Shown here one piece after another: positions 26,727 through 39,771 of a stretch of DNA of 64,000 bases. The translations under genes were made by a program, and so were the position numbers. Every line of letters starts with the position of its first letter. The stretch's first letter is position 1. The notes under the pieces were generated by a model that was given only the letters and a program-made list of their open reading frames with translations, searched no databases and was not told the origin of the DNA. The stretch covers positions 124,001-188,000 of the forward strand of contig NZ_AQXU01000025.1 in NCBI RefSeq assembly GCF_000376945.1, in the 5' to 3' direction. Source of the DNA: Leeia oryzae DSM 17879. GTDB taxonomy: Bacteria > Pseudomonadota > Gammaproteobacteria > Burkholderiales > Leeiaceae.

Positions 26727-27596
26727 TCAATGCCACAGATCGATGACCAAACCGGTGAAGATGGCAAAACCCAGCCAATTGTTGTGTAAAAAGGCCTTGA
26801 AACAGCGGGCTCTCTCCCGGGTTCTGATCAGGATATAGTGATAAAAGGCAATGCCCACGGCCACCAGCAAGCCTGCGAAGTAGGGCAACCCCAGGTGATA
26901 ATAACGCCCGATGACCGCCAGAATGCTGAGTGCCAAGGCATAACAGAGCATGACAGCCAGTACGTCGTGACGGCCAAAGGTCAAGGCAGAGGTCTTGATG
27001 CCGATGCGGATATCGTCATTGCGGTCAACCATGGCGTATTCGGTATCGTAGGCCACCGTCCAAAGGATGTTGGCGGCCAGCATCCACCAGGCAACGGCGG
27101 GAATACTGCCGGTCAGGGCGGCATAAGACATGGGGATGCCAAAGCCGAAGGCGATGCCCAGATAGGCTTGCGGAATGGCAAAAAAACGTTTGAAGAACGG
27201 GTAGGTTCCGGCCAGGATAGCGGCCGGAATGGTCATCTGCAGCGCCAGGCGATTGAGCGGCAATGCAATCAGCAGCGACACCAGTGCCAGGGCGGCGGCA
27301 ACCAGCAAGGCTTCGTTCGGGGTGACTTCACCACTGACCAATGGTCTTCTTGCGGTTCTTTCCACATGACCGTCAAAGTCCCGGTCAGCCCAGTCATTGA
27401 TGGCGCAACCGGCAGAACGCATCAGCACCGTGCCGCATACAAAAATGATTACGATCCACGGATCTGGCCTGCCCTGCCCGGCCAGCCATAGCGCCCAGAG
27501 CGTTGGCCATAGCAGCAGTAAAGAACCGATGGGTTTATCCAGACGCACAAGGCGTGCGTAGGCATCCAGTTTATTGAGCAGGTTGGCGCTGGCCAT
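26727..27596 (-). CDS. ubiA: 4-hydroxybenzoate polyprenyltransferase UbiA
   Basis: The 289-residue inner-membrane prenyltransferase attaches the polyprenyl tail in ubiquinone synthesis. The first Asp-rich motif is [15 protein letters not shown] and the second lies in [11 protein letters not shown]. About eight hydrophobic segments alternate with these loops. It overlaps the end of ubiC by 26 bp, so the two genes are coupled. Confidence 0.95.
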   Translation of the reverse strand: MASANLLNKLDAYARLVRLDKPIGSLLLLWPTLWALWLAGQGRPDPWIVIIFVCGTVLMRSAGCAINDWADRDFDGHVERTARRPLVSGEVTPNEALLVAAALALVSLLIALPLNRLALQMTIPAAILAGTYPFFKRFFAIPQAYLGIAFGFGIPMSYAALTGSIPAVAWWMLAANILWTVAYDTEYAMVDRNDDIRIGIKTSALTFGRHDVLAVMLCYALALSILAVIGRYYHLGLPYFAGLLVAVGIAFYHYILIRTRERARCFKAFLHNNWLGFAIFTGLVIDLWH

Positions 27597-28164
27597 GAAT
27601 TTTATTCCACAGATTGGGGAGAAACACTTCTGTCACCATCAAGGGCACCGCATGACGGACAAACACGGAGCGGCGAGCCCATAGCGGGCAAGACAAATGC
27701 GGCAGGATCTGGCGGGCTTGCTGGTGCAAGGGGTGGTTCATGGAGACTTTGGCATACGCAAGCGGCAGCCGGATAACGGCCGGGTCGGTAAAGAGTAGCT
27801 CTGCCAGCGGACGTCTGGCCAGCGTATGCAGTGACCGCCAAACATGGCGGATGCCCGCCAGTGGCGTAATGCTGTGCGCAACCACCATAGGTTCGCCCTC
27901 CAGGGTCAGGCAGACGTCGCGCGTCCATACCTTGCCGGGTTTGGTGAGGCCGATCGAGCGCCACTCATCAAATGTCGGCATGTCTGCCACAGAGCGCATC
28001 AGCGTCACGGCAAAATCCGGCGACAGCTGCTTGAGGCGCCAGGTCAGCGACCCGGCAGAACCGAGCCAGGCCCAATCCTGCGCGTTAGCCAGCACCCGGC
28101 CACTGTGCCATACAGGGTCATATAAGGGGTGCTTGAGGGAGGATTGGAGATGGCGGTATTTCAT
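27571..28164 (-). CDS. ubiC: Chorismate-pyruvate lyase UbiC
   Basis: The 197-residue cytoplasmic enzyme makes 4-hydroxybenzoate from chorismate. Family features are the [15 protein letters not shown] region and the basic [18 protein letters not shown] strand. It is the first gene of the ubiCA pair; the next step uses UbiA. Sequence divergence is normal in this family. Confidence 0.88.
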   Translation of the reverse strand: MKYRHLQSSLKHPLYDPVWHSGRVLANAQDWAWLGSAGSLTWRLKQLSPDFAVTLMRSVADMPTFDEWRSIGLTKPGKVWTRDVCLTLEGEPMVVAHSITPLAGIRHVWRSLHTLARRPLAELLFTDPAVIRLPLAYAKVSMNHPLHQQARQILPHLSCPLWARRSVFVRHAVPLMVTEVFLPNLWNKIHGQRQPAQ

Positions 28165-28228
28165 ACGCCCGCTATTATGCCAGAGGCTGCCAGCAAATGC
28201 TGTATTGGCGATGCGGCTGCAAGTGCAC

Positions 28229-29047
28229 CTAGCGTTCCAGCCGTTGGGTGGTGTCTTTCAGGAACAGGGAAAACAGCTCGGACTGTGAATTGATGCCCAG
28301 CTTGGCATACAGATGCTTGCGGTGGACCTTGACGGTTTCTGCCGATATGCCCAGACGCTGGGCAATGCCTTTGGATGAAAACCCGCTCAGCATCAGGCGG
28401 CTGATTTCCAGCTCTCTAGCGGACAGCGAAGCCCCGCTTAGGCGGAAGTCCAGCATGTCCCGGTTGGCCAGCGCAGACGGACTGGTCGCCGGCGGGACGG
28501 GGGTGGCCGTGGCGGCCAGCTGGCGCAGCTCATGCCGCCAGCGCTGGCGTAGCAGCGGGATGAGCCACTGACTCAGCACCGCCAGCAGCGCCAGCTCTGC
28601 CGGGCTAAACCGGCGGTGCGAGCCCAGTGAAAGGCACAGCGTCGCGTCGTGATCCACCAGGCAATTGAGCTGGATTTCGTCTTCCACGATATTCAGACGG
28701 AAGTAACGCTGGTAATACTCGGTACTCTTGAAGCGGTCCGGTGCCACATCATCCAGACGGATCAAGCCCTCGCGACGGCTTTCTCGCGCGGCGATAAAAA
28801 ACGGGTCCAGCATGTACAGGCCGCTAAGGTAATCTTCAAACAGCGGGTCCGGCAAGCCGTCATCCAGCGGGATTTCTGCCAATACCAGCGGCCGCTCGTG
28901 TGCCGAGAAGCGCAAGGCCACCCAGCTGTCGAAATGGACATAATCGGCCAGCAACCGGGTCAGGCGCAGCCAGAATTCATTCTGGTCCAGCGTATCAATC
29001 ACACTGCCAATGGCGCGATGCCATGCCAGATCATCCAGATTCAACAC
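28229..29047 (-). CDS. LuxR-type transcriptional regulator
   Basis: The 272-residue protein has a C-terminal LuxR/GerE helix-turn-helix (residues about 205-262: LSARELEISRLMLSGFSSKGI, then AETVKVHRKHLYAKLGI) and an N-terminal region without a receiver motif, so it is not a typical response regulator. The N-terminus does not match the autoinducer-binding domain by eye. It is divergent from the nitrilase-family hydrolase and importer genes, so it probably controls them. The effector is unknown. Confidence 0.8.
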   Translation of the reverse strand: MLNLDDLAWHRAIGSVIDTLDQNEFWLRLTRLLADYVHFDSWVALRFSAHERPLVLAEIPLDDGLPDPLFEDYLSGLYMLDPFFIAARESRREGLIRLDDVAPDRFKSTEYYQRYFRLNIVEDEIQLNCLVDHDATLCLSLGSHRRFSPAELALLAVLSQWLIPLLRQRWRHELRQLAATATPVPPATSPSALANRDMLDFRLSGASLSARELEISRLMLSGFSSKGIAQRLGISAETVKVHRKHLYAKLGINSQSELFSLFLKDTTQRLER

Positions 29048-29237
29048 ACGAACTACCCCCCTATGAGTACCCCACTGGAGTAATGTTATTGTGAAACGTT
29101 GCAGCCTATACTGGGTGCTGGAATCATTTTAAGTACAACCCCTGCAAAACAGTCGGCAAATCCGGCTAAACAGCAACAGATTTGATGATTTGCAGCCAAA
29201 AGAAAGAGCATCTACCGAAATGACTCAGGAGACAAGC

Positions 29238-30050
29238 TTGAAAATCCAGTTAGCACAAATTTCATCGCAAGACGGTGTCACGGCCCCCAACCTGCAAAAG
29301 GTGTTGTCCATCATTGCGCAAGCGCCCGATGACACGGACCTGATTGTATTCCCCGAAACCTGTTTGATGGGCTTCCCCTCTGCCGAAGAAGTCAAACAAG
29401 TGGCAGAAACCGAAGACGGCCCGACGCTGGCCGCCGTCAAAGCAGCGGTGAAAGCCAAAAACATCTCCGTGGCATTGGGCTTTGCCGAAATAGATAACGG
29501 CAAGTTCTATAACACCACGGTACTGGTATCACCTGAGGGTATTGCCCTCAAATATCGCAAAACCCACCTGTGGGCCACCGATGTCGGCGTGTTTGAACCC
29601 GGCAACCAAATGGTCACCGGCCTGTGGAAAGGCCTGCGCGTCGGTATTCTGATCTGTTTTGATATCGAGTTTCCGGAAACCGCGCGTGCGTTGGCCATGC
29701 AAGGGGCTGATCTGCTGATTGTGACCAACGGCAATATGGACCCGTATGGTCCGGTACATCGCGCCTTGATTACGGCACGCGCCATGGAAAACCAGGTCTT
29801 TGCCGTCATGGTGAACCGCTGTGGTACCGGCTGCGGCCTGACCTTTGCCGGTGACAGTGCCGTGGTGAATCCGTTTGGTGAAGTGCTGACTGCCCTTGGT
29901 CGTGAAGAAGAAATCCGGTCGTTCGAGATTGATCTGGATGACCTGCAGAAAAGCCGGGCCGACTACCGCTACACCCAGCTCAGAAGAATCCCGCTGACAG
30001 GCGAACTCCAGTCATCAGAGCAAGGCCAGACTGCCTTCGTCTTTTCCTGA
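29238..30050 (+). CDS. Carbon-nitrogen hydrolase (nitrilase superfamily)
   Basis: The 270-residue enzyme has the family triad Glu40 (VFPETCLMG), Lys108 (KYRKTHLW) and Cys140 (LICFDIEFPE). These enzymes hydrolyse amides or carbamoyl groups. The TTG start at 29238 is chosen because AGGAG lies 7 bases upstream; an ATG at 29220 has no ribosome site. The next gene is a putrescine-importer-like permease, so N-carbamoylputrescine or another polyamine amide is a possible substrate. The exact substrate cannot be read from the sequence. Confidence 0.82.
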   Translation: MKIQLAQISSQDGVTAPNLQKVLSIIAQAPDDTDLIVFPETCLMGFPSAEEVKQVAETEDGPTLAAVKAAVKAKNISVALGFAEIDNGKFYNTTVLVSPEGIALKYRKTHLWATDVGVFEPGNQMVTGLWKGLRVGILICFDIEFPETARALAMQGADLLIVTNGNMDPYGPVHRALITARAMENQVFAVMVNRCGTGCGLTFAGDSAVVNPFGEVLTALGREEEIRSFEIDLDDLQKSRADYRYTQLRRIPLTGELQSSEQGQTAFVFS

Positions 30051-30132
30051 TTTGATATCCGATTGATATGTTTTTTGGTTCACCCAGGCAGGTGAGAGGC
30101 ATCTGCTTGGTTTTTTTCCGGGAGAGAGTAGC

Positions 30133-31458
30133 ATGAGTAAACTAAAAAGGTCGCTGACACTCAGCTCAGTGGTCATGTTCGGATTAGCCTATATGACCCC
30201 GATCATCGTACTGGGGACCTTTGGCATTATGGCCGACAGTACCCATGGGGTGGTGGCCGGGGCCTATGCACTGGCCTTGCTGGCCATGCTGATGACCGCC
30301 TACAGCTATGGACTGATGGCAGCAGAATATCCGGTGGCGGGTTCTGCCTATACCTATGCACGCAAGTCCATCAGCCCGAAACTGGGCTTTCTGGTTGGCT
30401 GGGCCGTGTTGCTGGATTATCTGTTTTTGCCGATGGTGATCTGGCTGTTTGGCGCGGTGTACCTGAACAGCGCCTTCCCGCATGTACCCATGTCGGTCTG
30501 GATTCTGTCCTTTATCGGGGTCACCACTGTCATCAACATCCTGGGCATCAAGTTTGCCAACACCGTGAACTACCTGATGATGCTGATCCAGATGCTGGTT
30601 CTGATCGCCTTTGTACTGCTGGCCATGCATTATGTGTTTGGCGATGCCAGCAAATCCCTGTTTGATCTGGCGCCGTTCTACCAGCCCAAAGTGCAGATGT
30701 CACTGGTCATGGCCGGTGCAGCCATTGCCTGTTATTCTTTCCTCGGTTTTGATGCCGTTACCACGCTGACAGAAGAAACCATCAACCCGAAGAAAGTGAT
30801 TCCCCGCGCGATTCTGCTGATTACGCTCCTGGGCGGCGGCATTTTTATCGCCACCTCGTATTTTGTCGGTCTGGCCCACCCCGGGTTTGTATTCCAGTCG
30901 TCTGATGCGGCCGCTTCCGAGATTGCCAAAAACATCGGCGGCGATATCTTTGTGACCATCTTCCTGATCGGCCTGATCATTGGCCAGTTTGCATCCGGTT
31001 TGTCGGCCCAAGCCAGTGCGTCACGCTTGCTGTATGCCATGGGGCGTGACGGCGTATTGCCAAAATGCATCTTCGGCAAACTGCATGCCCGCTTCCAGAC
31101 CCCAGCACTGAATATTGTCTTGTGTGGCCTGGTTGCCTTGCTGGCATTGGCCATGGACGTAACGACGTCGGTATCCTTCATCAACTTCGGGGCCTTCCTG
31201 GCGTTTACCAGTGTCAACCTGTCCGTGATTGCCCGCTTCTACATCCGCAGAACCGAACCTGCGCCACGCGACTTCCTGAAGTTTCTGCTGATCCCGATTC
31301 TGGGGGCTGCTGCTGACCTGTGGCTGCTGATCAGCCTGGACCAGAAAGCCATTACGCTGGGCCTTAGCTGGCTGGTCATCGGGCTTGTCTATCTGGCCTA
31401 CCTCACCAAAGGGTTCAGCAAAGAACCGCCTGAAATGGATTTCACCGAAGCAGAATAA
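30133..31458 (+). CDS. APC-family permease, PuuP-like putrescine importer
   Basis: The 441-residue inner-membrane protein has about 12 hydrophobic segments. The APC motifs are visible in GLAYMTPIIVLGTFGIMA near the N-terminus and in YSFLGFDAVTTLTEET. The closest described type is PuuP, a putrescine importer. It lies 82 bp after the hydrolase gene on the same strand. A PuuB-like oxidase gene lies 32 kb away in the window, so polyamine use is plausible, but other amines are possible. Confidence 0.85.
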   Translation: MSKLKRSLTLSSVVMFGLAYMTPIIVLGTFGIMADSTHGVVAGAYALALLAMLMTAYSYGLMAAEYPVAGSAYTYARKSISPKLGFLVGWAVLLDYLFLPMVIWLFGAVYLNSAFPHVPMSVWILSFIGVTTVINILGIKFANTVNYLMMLIQMLVLIAFVLLAMHYVFGDASKSLFDLAPFYQPKVQMSLVMAGAAIACYSFLGFDAVTTLTEETINPKKVIPRAILLITLLGGGIFIATSYFVGLAHPGFVFQSSDAAASEIAKNIGGDIFVTIFLIGLIIGQFASGLSAQASASRLLYAMGRDGVLPKCIFGKLHARFQTPALNIVLCGLVALLALAMDVTTSVSFINFGAFLAFTSVNLSVIARFYIRRTEPAPRDFLKFLLIPILGAAADLWLLISLDQKAITLGLSWLVIGLVYLAYLTKGFSKEPPEMDFTEAE

Positions 31459-31471
31459 ACGGGAATACACC

Positions 31472-31513
31472 CATAACAAAAAAGCGAGGATAAATCCTCG
31501 CTTTTTTGTTATG
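31472..31513. terminator. Bidirectional terminator between the importer and gltD
   Basis: Arms of 20 bp with a 2-base loop; the core is AAAAAAGCGAGGAT paired with ATCCTCGCTTTTTT. T-runs occur on both strands, so it serves both convergent genes. Confidence 0.9.
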
Positions 31514-31537
31514 CAAAACTGCTTCAACCAGCACGGC

Positions 31538-32968
<1,431 letters not shown>

Positions 32969-33019
32969 TCACTCTGTACAGAACGCGGGTCGGGCTTGCG
33001 CCCAACCCCGGGCGAATGG

Positions 33020-36000
33020 TTAGTCCTTCAGCAGACTTTCCAGCTTGGCTGCTTTCGGTTTTACCAACCAGAATTTGCCAACTGCATCTGCAAAGTCATC
33101 CAGAATATCGCGCCCGCGTTCTGAACCGGTCAGCTCTACGTGCTCTTCAATACGATCACGCAAGAACTGGCGAACATGCCCGTACGCCTCGCTGGTAATC
33201 AGCTGGATATCTACCAGCTCATTGTTGTAGCGGCGAACAATCTTGTCATGCTCGTCATACACCAGCGCAAAGCCACCGGTCATACCGGCCCCAAAGTTGC
33301 CACCGGTTTCACCCAGTACGATCACACAACCACCGGTCATGTATTCGCAGCAGTGCTCACCCACGCCTTCGACAATCGCAAACGCGCCAGAGTTACGTAC
33401 CGCAAAGCGCTCGCCTGCGATACCGGCCGCGTACAGTTTGCCGCCGGTAGCACCGTACAGACAGGTGTTACCGATAATCACCGATTCGTGCGCCTTGAAC
33501 GCAGAGCCTGCTGGCGGTGCAATCACGATACGGCCACCGTTCATGCCTTTGCCCACGTAATCGTTGGCATCGCCTTCCAGCGACAGGTACAGACCCTTGG
33601 CATTCCAGACACCGAATGACTGGCCTGCGCTGCCCTTGAAGCGAACGTGCAGGGTACCTTCCGGCAAACCGTCTACGCCCCAGCGACGGGCGATTTCGCC
33701 CGACAGACGCGCACCGATGGAACGGTTGGTGTTCTTGATCGGGTAATACAGCTCTTGCTGGGTTTTGTGCTGCAGCGCCAGTTGGGCATCTACCACCATC
33801 TGTTCGGCCAGCTCGCCCTTGTCAAAGGACGGGTTGCTTGCCTCGACACAGAAGCGCGGTTCAGACGCAGGAATTGCCCTGCCACCGACCAGTGCATTCA
33901 GATCCAGACGTTTCTGGCGGTCGCTTTCACCTTCCAGCAGTTCCAGCAGGTCCAGACGGCCAATCAGCTCTTCCAGCTTGGACACACCCAGCTTCGCCAT
34001 CCATTCGCGGGTTTCCTGCGCGATGAAGGTAAAGTAGTTGATGACCATTTCTGGCAGGCCAATGAAGTACTTGGTGCGCAGTTTGACTTCTTGTGTCGCC
34101 ACGCCGGTTGCGCAGTTGTTCAGGTGACAAATACGCAGGTATTTACAACCCAGCGCCACCATCGGCCCGGTACCGAAACCGAAGCTCTCAGCGCCCAGAA
34201 TCGCAGCTTTCACCACGTCCAGACCGGTTTTCAGGCCACCATCGGTCTGCATGCGGACACGGCCGCGCAGGCCGTTGGCACGCAAGACCTGCTGTGCTTC
34301 TGCCAGCCCCAGCTCCCATGGCGTACCCGCGTACTTCACTGAAGTCAGCGGGGATGCACCGGTACCACCGTCGTAACCGGAGATGGTAATCAGGTCGGCA
34401 TAGGCCTTGGCTACACCAGCGGCGACGGTCCCCACACCTGGTTCTGCCACCAGTTTCACCGATACCAGTGCCTGCGGGTTGACCTGTTTCAAATCAAAAA
34501 TCAGCTGAGCCAGATCTTCGATCGAGTAGATGTCGTGATGCGGCGGTGGAGAGATCAGCGGAATCCCTGGTTTGGAACAACGCAAGCGCGCGATCAGCGG
34601 GCTCACCTTGTCACCCGGCAACTGACCGCCCTCGCCCGGTTTGGCACCCTGGGCAATCTTGATCTGCAAGACTTCGGCATTGACCAGATAGTGCGGCGTC
34701 ACGCCAAAGCGGCCGGTCGCCACCTGCTTGATCTTGGAGTTTTTGACCGTACCATAACGCGCAGGGTCTTCGCCACCCTCACCCGAGTTAGAGCGACCAC
34801 CGATGCGGTTCATCGCTTCGGCCAGTGCTTCGTGTGCTTCTGGCGACAAGGCACCCAGCGACATGCCGGCAGAGTCGAAACGCTTGCGGATTTCTTCCAC
34901 TGGCTCGACGTCTTCCAGAGAAATGCCGTCGGTCAGTTTCAGTTTCAGCATGTCGCGGAACATGGCCACCGGACGGTTGTTCACGGTATCGGCGTATTTG
35001 CGATAGGCCTCATAATCACCGTTCTGAACCGCTTTCTGCAGCCAGGTCACTACGTCCGGGTTGTAGGCGTGGTATTCCTCGCCAAACACGTACTTCAGCA
35101 AACCGCCTTGAGAAATCGGACGCATCGGATTCCAGGCCTGGCGAGCCAGTGATTTCATGTCTTCTTCGAAGTCATCGAAATTGGCACCGGACAAGCGACT
35201 TTCGGTATTTGGCAGGCAACGGGCAATGACTTCTTCGTGCACACCCACGGCTTCAAAGAGGCCAGCACCCCGATAGCTGGCGATGGTGGAAATCCCCATC
35301 TTCGACAGCACTTTCAGCAAGCCTTTGTTGATCCCTTTACGGTAATGGGACAGCAAGTCATTGATGTTGCCGCTGATCTGCTGGGTTTCCAGCAGTTCTT
35401 GCACGGTCTGGTAAGCCAGGTACGGGTACACCGCAGACACACCGGCGCCGATCAGGCAGGCAAAGTGATGCGGATCACGCGCAGCTGCGGTTTCAATGAC
35501 CAGGTTGGTCTTGGTACGCAAGCCGGCATTGATCAGCGCAGCATGCACTGCGCCCACAGCAAACAGGGCGTGGATAGGCAGACGGTCCTTGCGTACATTG
35601 CGATCTGACAAGGTCAGGATCACGCCGCCAGAACGGGCTGCCGCCAGCACATCGTCAACCAGCTTGTCGAGTGCACTGCGCAGGGTATGTTCTTGCGGGT
35701 TGTAGGTGATATCAAACTTGACCGATTTATAGTTAGCATCGGTCAGGGTCATCAGCGCTTCGTACTTGGCGTGGCTCAATACTGGCGAGCGGATCTCCAA
35801 CCGCTTGGCGTGGTCCGGGCTCTGTTCGAAAATATTGCGCTCAGGGCCAAACACCGTGTTCAGTGACATCACGATGGATTCACGGATCGGGTCGATTGGC
35901 GGGTTGGTCACCTGGGCAAACTGCTGGCGCAGGTAGTCAAACGGTGACCGGATCTGCTGTGACAATACCGCCATCGGGGTGTCATCGCCCATGGAGCCCA

Positions 36001-37468
36001 CCGCTTCCTGGCCGTCTTCTGCCAGCACGCGGATAATCTGGTCGCGCTCTTCAAAGGTCAGCTGGAACTGCTTCTGGTATGCCAGACGCTCTTTTTTGTC
36101 CATGACCGGACCCAGGCCGTCTTCATCCAGTGCGGTTTCGATGTAACGGGCGTTTTCCTTGACCCAGGTACGGAACGGCGCGGAGCTCTTGATATGGTTA
36201 TCAATGTCGTTAGAGCGCAGCAGCTCGCCGGTTTGCAAATCGGCGGCAAAAATCTGACCCGGACGTACACGGCCTTTTTCCACCACGTCTTCCGGTGCAT
36301 ACGGCCACACGCCCACTTCCGAAGAAATGGTCAGGTGACGATCTTTGGTCACCACGTAACGGGCCGGACGCAGACCGTTACGGTCCAGCATACAGGCGGC
36401 ATAGCGGCCATCGGTCAGCACGATGCCGGCCGGGCCATCCCATGGTTCCATCTGCATGGAGGTATATTCATAATAGGCACGCAGATCTTTGTCCATGCTG
36501 TCGACGTTTTGCCAAGCCGGCGGCACCATCAGACGCAACGCACGGAACAGCGGAATGCCACCCATCACCAGGGCTTCCAGCAGGTTGTCCATGGACATGG
36601 AGTCAGAACCATCGGTACTGACGATAGGACGGATGTCATCCATGTTTGGAATCAGCGGTGTAACCATGACCTGTTCGCGCGAACGGGCCCAAGAACGGTT
36701 CCCCTGAACGGTGTTGATCTCGCCGTTGTGCGCCATCATGCGGAATGGCTGTGCCAGACGCCATTCTGGCCAGGTGTTGGTCGAGAAGCGCTGGTGGAAT
36801 ACTGCCAGCGATGACAGGAAGCGCGGGTCTTGCAGGTCCGGATAGAAAACCGGCAGGTTATCTGGCGTGACCAGACCCTTATAGCTGATCACGTTGCCGG
36901 ACAGCGTCGGAATATAGAAAGACTTGTCAGCAGGTTGCGCCGCTTTTTCGGCACGACGACGCGCAATGTACAGACGACGCTCGAACGTCTCGGTGTTCAT
37001 GATGGCCGGGCAATTGACAAACACTTGCTCGATGGTCGGCAAGGTTTCTTTGGCGTATGCGCCCAAAGCTGCCTGGTTGGTAGGTACAGAACGGAAACCG
37101 GCGACCAGCAGGCCTTGCCCTTCCAGTTCTTTTTTCAGGATCGTGCGGGATGCTTCTGCAATGGCAGCATCCGCATTCAAGAACACCAGACCAGCCGCGT
37201 AATTGTCTGCCAGCGGAAAACCGCATGCCCCTGCCACTTCACGCAGGAAAGCACTGGGTTTCTTGAACAGCAAACCACAGCCGTCCCCCGATTTGCCATC
37301 GGCGGCAACTGCGCCGCGATGCGTCAGACGTGCCAGAGACTCAATGGCTGTTTTTACCAGCCAGTGACTCGGTTTGTCATCCAGATTGGCAATCAGGCCA
37401 AAGCCACAACTATCTTGTTCAAAATGTCGGCGGTATAGCGAGCCGTCCAACCATTGCTGTCTGTCCAT
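33020..37468 (-). CDS. gltB: Glutamate synthase large subunit GltB
   Basis: The 1482-residue protein makes glutamate from glutamine and 2-oxoglutarate. Cys21 in [11 protein letters not shown] is the glutaminase nucleophile, exposed after removal of a 20-residue propeptide. The central and synthase domains follow ([27 protein letters not shown]), and the C-terminal beta-helix has GMNGGRIVI and [11 protein letters not shown]. The start at 37468 follows AGGGGA; a GTG four codons upstream is less likely. With gltD it forms the gltBD operon. Confidence 0.97.
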   Translation of the reverse strand: MDRQQWLDGSLYRRHFEQDSCGFGLIANLDDKPSHWLVKTAIESLARLTHRGAVAADGKSGDGCGLLFKKPSAFLREVAGACGFPLADNYAAGLVFLNADAAIAEASRTILKKELEGQGLLVAGFRSVPTNQAALGAYAKETLPTIEQVFVNCPAIMNTETFERRLYIARRRAEKAAQPADKSFYIPTLSGNVISYKGLVTPDNLPVFYPDLQDPRFLSSLAVFHQRFSTNTWPEWRLAQPFRMMAHNGEINTVQGNRSWARSREQVMVTPLIPNMDDIRPIVSTDGSDSMSMDNLLEALVMGGIPLFRALRLMVPPAWQNVDSMDKDLRAYYEYTSMQMEPWDGPAGIVLTDGRYAACMLDRNGLRPARYVVTKDRHLTISSEVGVWPYAPEDVVEKGRVRPGQIFAADLQTGELLRSNDIDNHIKSSAPFRTWVKENARYIETALDEDGLGPVMDKKERLAYQKQFQLTFEERDQIIRVLAEDGQEAVGSMGDDTPMAVLSQQIRSPFDYLRQQFAQVTNPPIDPIRESIVMSLNTVFGPERNIFEQSPDHAKRLEIRSPVLSHAKYEALMTLTDANYKSVKFDITYNPQEHTLRSALDKLVDDVLAAARSGGVILTLSDRNVRKDRLPIHALFAVGAVHAALINAGLRTKTNLVIETAAARDPHHFACLIGAGVSAVYPYLAYQTVQELLETQQISGNINDLLSHYRKGINKGLLKVLSKMGISTIASYRGAGLFEAVGVHEEVIARCLPNTESRLSGANFDDFEEDMKSLARQAWNPMRPISQGGLLKYVFGEEYHAYNPDVVTWLQKAVQNGDYEAYRKYADTVNNRPVAMFRDMLKLKLTDGISLEDVEPVEEIRKRFDSAGMSLGALSPEAHEALAEAMNRIGGRSNSGEGGEDPARYGTVKNSKIKQVATGRFGVTPHYLVNAEVLQIKIAQGAKPGEGGQLPGDKVSPLIARLRCSKPGIPLISPPPHHDIYSIEDLAQLIFDLKQVNPQALVSVKLVAEPGVGTVAAGVAKAYADLITISGYDGGTGASPLTSVKYAGTPWELGLAEAQQVLRANGLRGRVRMQTDGGLKTGLDVVKAAILGAESFGFGTGPMVALGCKYLRICHLNNCATGVATQEVKLRTKYFIGLPEMVINYFTFIAQETREWMAKLGVSKLEELIGRLDLLELLEGESDRQKRLDLNALVGGRAIPASEPRFCVEASNPSFDKGELAEQMVVDAQLALQHKTQQELYYPIKNTNRSIGARLSGEIARRWGVDGLPEGTLHVRFKGSAGQSFGVWNAKGLYLSLEGDANDYVGKGMNGGRIVIAPPAGSAFKAHESVIIGNTCLYGATGGKLYAAGIAGERFAVRNSGAFAIVEGVGEHCCEYMTGGCVIVLGETGGNFGAGMTGGFALVYDEHDKIVRRYNNELVDIQLITSEAYGHVRQFLRDRIEEHVELTGSERGRDILDDFADAVGKFWLVKPKAAKLESLLKD

Positions 37469-37934
37469 TTTTCCCCTCACGAACAGCCACAGAACCCTGT
37501 CCCTACCCGCCAGCCCGGGTATCCAATCGGGTTCTTGATTAACTTCAGACTGGACTACTGAAAATGATTTGAAACCGAATTTGCAAGATCGTACCGGTTA
37601 AAAAAACCGCCACTGTAAGGCGGTTTTCTCACATCGGATGCGATTTATTGTGATGGTGTCGAGCTTGTAGCGTGGACCTTGCATAAAACCGTATCAGAGG
37701 CTTCATTTTATGAAATTACGACACGATCAGCAATGAATTTTATAAAAATGCGACATAAGCCATAAGCTGATGATTAAAAAAGGAAAAATGGCAATTTTAT
37801 GCCATTTGAATTATGAAGAGATAAAAAAACGGTCATTTTGGCGACAACATTCGTCAGAAAAACGACACATCTATTGCGAAACGGACGCCAAAAAAACTCT
37901 TTGGCGCCACTACGGAATATTACGTAGGAAAATT
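37469..37934. other. AT-rich region between gltB and hemF
   Basis: The 466-bp region holds the upstream region of gltB (minus strand), where its promoter should lie, and a terminator at 37603-37627. A 61-codon frame at 37770-37955 on the plus strand overlaps hemF and has no recognised family. No other gene is supported. Confidence 0.5.
37603..37627 (-). terminator. Probable terminator downstream of hemF
   Basis: Arms AAAACCGCC and GGCGGTTTT (9 bp) flank 7 bases. On the minus strand a run of seven Ts follows. It is about 310 bp beyond the hemF stop, so it may end a long 3' leader or serve gltB upstream insulation. Confidence 0.65.
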
Positions 37935-38846
37935 TCAGGCGTTTGCCAGCCCTAACCAGTCTTTTTCAGTCAGGAAATTTTCATACAATGCAGCTTCTGG
38001 TGTGCCGGCTTCCGGGTGCCAGTCATAACGCCAGCTCACCATCGGCGGCATGGACAACAGAATGGACTCTGTCCGTCCGCCAGACTGCAAACCGAACAGG
38101 GTGCCGCGGTCAAACACCAGGTTAAATTCTACATAGCGGCCACGTCGGTACAACTGGAAATTGCGTTCGCGCTCACCATAAGGCATGTCCTTGCGACGTG
38201 TAATGACGGGCAGATACGCAGCCAGGAAGGCATCGCCCACTGCACGGGTAAAGGCAAAGCAGGTGTCAAAACCGAGACTATTGAAATCGTCGAAGAACAA
38301 GCCGCCAATCCCGCGTGGCTCTTGCCGATGCTTCAGATAAAAATACTGGTCGCACTGCTGCTTGAGTTTTGGATACCATGCCTCGCCAAACGGAGCGACC
38401 GCATCATGGCACACCTGATGAAAATGCACGGCGTCTTCTTCAAACCCATAGTACGGCGTCAAGTCCATGCCGCCACCAAACCACCAGACGGGTTCTTTGC
38501 CATCTGCCATGGCGCAGAAAAACCTGACATTCAGATGCACGGTCGGGCAATAGGGGTTACGTGGATGCAGCACCAGTGACACACCCATGGCCTCCCAATG
38601 GCGACCGGCGATTTCCGGGCGGCTAGCCGATGCCGATGGAGGCAGTTTGTCGCCCATCACGTGAGAGAACAACACCCCGCCCCGCTCGAAGAAGTTGCCT
38701 TCCTCGATCAGACAGGACAATCCGCCCCCGCCTGCCGGCCGGTCCCAACTATCGCGCCGGAACGTCTGGCCATCAAAGGCTTCCAGGCCGGATACAATCC
38801 GTTGTTGCAAATCCAGCAAGTAGGTTTTTACAGCGGCAAGATTCAT
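37935..38846 (-). CDS. hemF: Oxygen-dependent coproporphyrinogen III oxidase HemF
   Basis: The 303-residue enzyme converts coproporphyrinogen III to protoporphyrinogen IX in haem synthesis. Recognisable stretches are [40 protein letters not shown] and [16 protein letters not shown]. The start at 38846 gives the usual length (E. coli 299 residues); a start 13 codons upstream is possible but has no ribosome site. The gene is separate from tatD upstream. Confidence 0.95.
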   Translation of the reverse strand: MNLAAVKTYLLDLQQRIVSGLEAFDGQTFRRDSWDRPAGGGGLSCLIEEGNFFERGGVLFSHVMGDKLPPSASASRPEIAGRHWEAMGVSLVLHPRNPYCPTVHLNVRFFCAMADGKEPVWWFGGGMDLTPYYGFEEDAVHFHQVCHDAVAPFGEAWYPKLKQQCDQYFYLKHRQEPRGIGGLFFDDFNSLGFDTCFAFTRAVGDAFLAAYLPVITRRKDMPYGERERNFQLYRRGRYVEFNLVFDRGTLFGLQSGGRTESILLSMPPMVSWRYDWHPEAGTPEAALYENFLTEKDWLGLANA

Positions 38847-38935
38847 GGGCATTCCATCATTGATGCCTGAGCGGCAATAGATCAAGACCCGAATTGTCTA
38901 ATGATCTACCGGTTTAAACAAGCTGAAATTGCGCG

Positions 38936-39715
38936 TCAAATACCTGCGGGCAATGGACCCAGTACCGCTTCGCTGTTACGCCGGAGCTGGGTAGCCAGCT
39001 CACCCAGCGGGATACCCCCTCGCAGTTCAGCCAACAGGGAGGCTATCCGTGGCAACTGGTCTGGTGCATGCCGCTGATGCGGCTGCCATTCTGGCGGAAT
39101 ATCCGGTGCATCGGTCTCGATCACCAGCGCATCCAGCGGCAGGGTGGTTGCCAGCTCACGGATGCGTAAGGCGCGCGGATAGGTCATTGCCCCGCCAAAG
39201 CCCAGCTTGAAACCCATGTCCAGAAATTGCTGCGCCTGCTGCCGGCTACCGTTAAAGGCGTGGGCAAAGCCGCCCCTGACCGGAAACTGGCGCAGATACT
39301 TCAGGATCTTGTCCTGCGACCGCCGGACATGCAGCAACACCGGCAGATCATGCTTTCTGGCCAGTTTCAGTTGCGCAACGAACAGCGCAGTCTGTTTTTC
39401 TTCTGACAATCCCTCCACAAAGAAATCCAGTCCGATCTCGCCCACGGCACGTGGCCGGTGGCGGGCTAACAACTCGTCTAATCGGTCGATATCACTGAGC
39501 TGATGATGGGAGTCTGCATAAATCGGATGCAGCCCTAGTGCAGGCACACATGCCGGTTGCTGCTGGCAGAGTGTCAGTACGTCCTGACAGGTATCCAGCG
39601 TCACCGCCGGAATCACAAATGCCGACACACCAGCGCGTTGCGCACTGGCAATCACGGCCTCTCGGTCGGCAGCGAACTCAGGGGCATCCAGATGACAGTG
39701 CGTGTCTATCCACAT
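38936..39715 (-). CDS. tatD: TatD-family metal-dependent hydrolase
   Basis: The 259-residue protein is a TIM-barrel metallo-DNase-like enzyme. MWIDTHCHLDAPEFA opens with the HxH metal motif, EIGLDFF carries the glutamate ligand, and VIETDAPDIPPEW is the C-terminal signature. The start at 39715 fits the family length. A longer frame extends upstream but lacks family sequence and overlaps the divergent gene at 39772. Confidence 0.9.
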   Translation of the reverse strand: MWIDTHCHLDAPEFAADREAVIASAQRAGVSAFVIPAVTLDTCQDVLTLCQQQPACVPALGLHPIYADSHHQLSDIDRLDELLARHRPRAVGEIGLDFFVEGLSEEKQTALFVAQLKLARKHDLPVLLHVRRSQDKILKYLRQFPVRGGFAHAFNGSRQQAQQFLDMGFKLGFGGAMTYPRALRIRELATTLPLDALVIETDAPDIPPEWQPHQRHAPDQLPRIASLLAELRGGIPLGELATQLRRNSEAVLGPLPAGI

Positions 39716-39771
39716 CATTTGTCCGGGTGTTATAGTCAGATTTCCCAAGCATACTGCCAACCGCCCCCAAG

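Noticed and set aside
26838-27491. 217-codon frame opposite ubiA
   Set aside because: Low-complexity Gln/Gly/His-rich product antisense to a solid gene.
37770-37955. 61-codon lysine-rich frame on the plus strand between gltB and hemF
   Set aside because: AT-rich non-coding stretch with no family resemblance and overlap with the hemF end.
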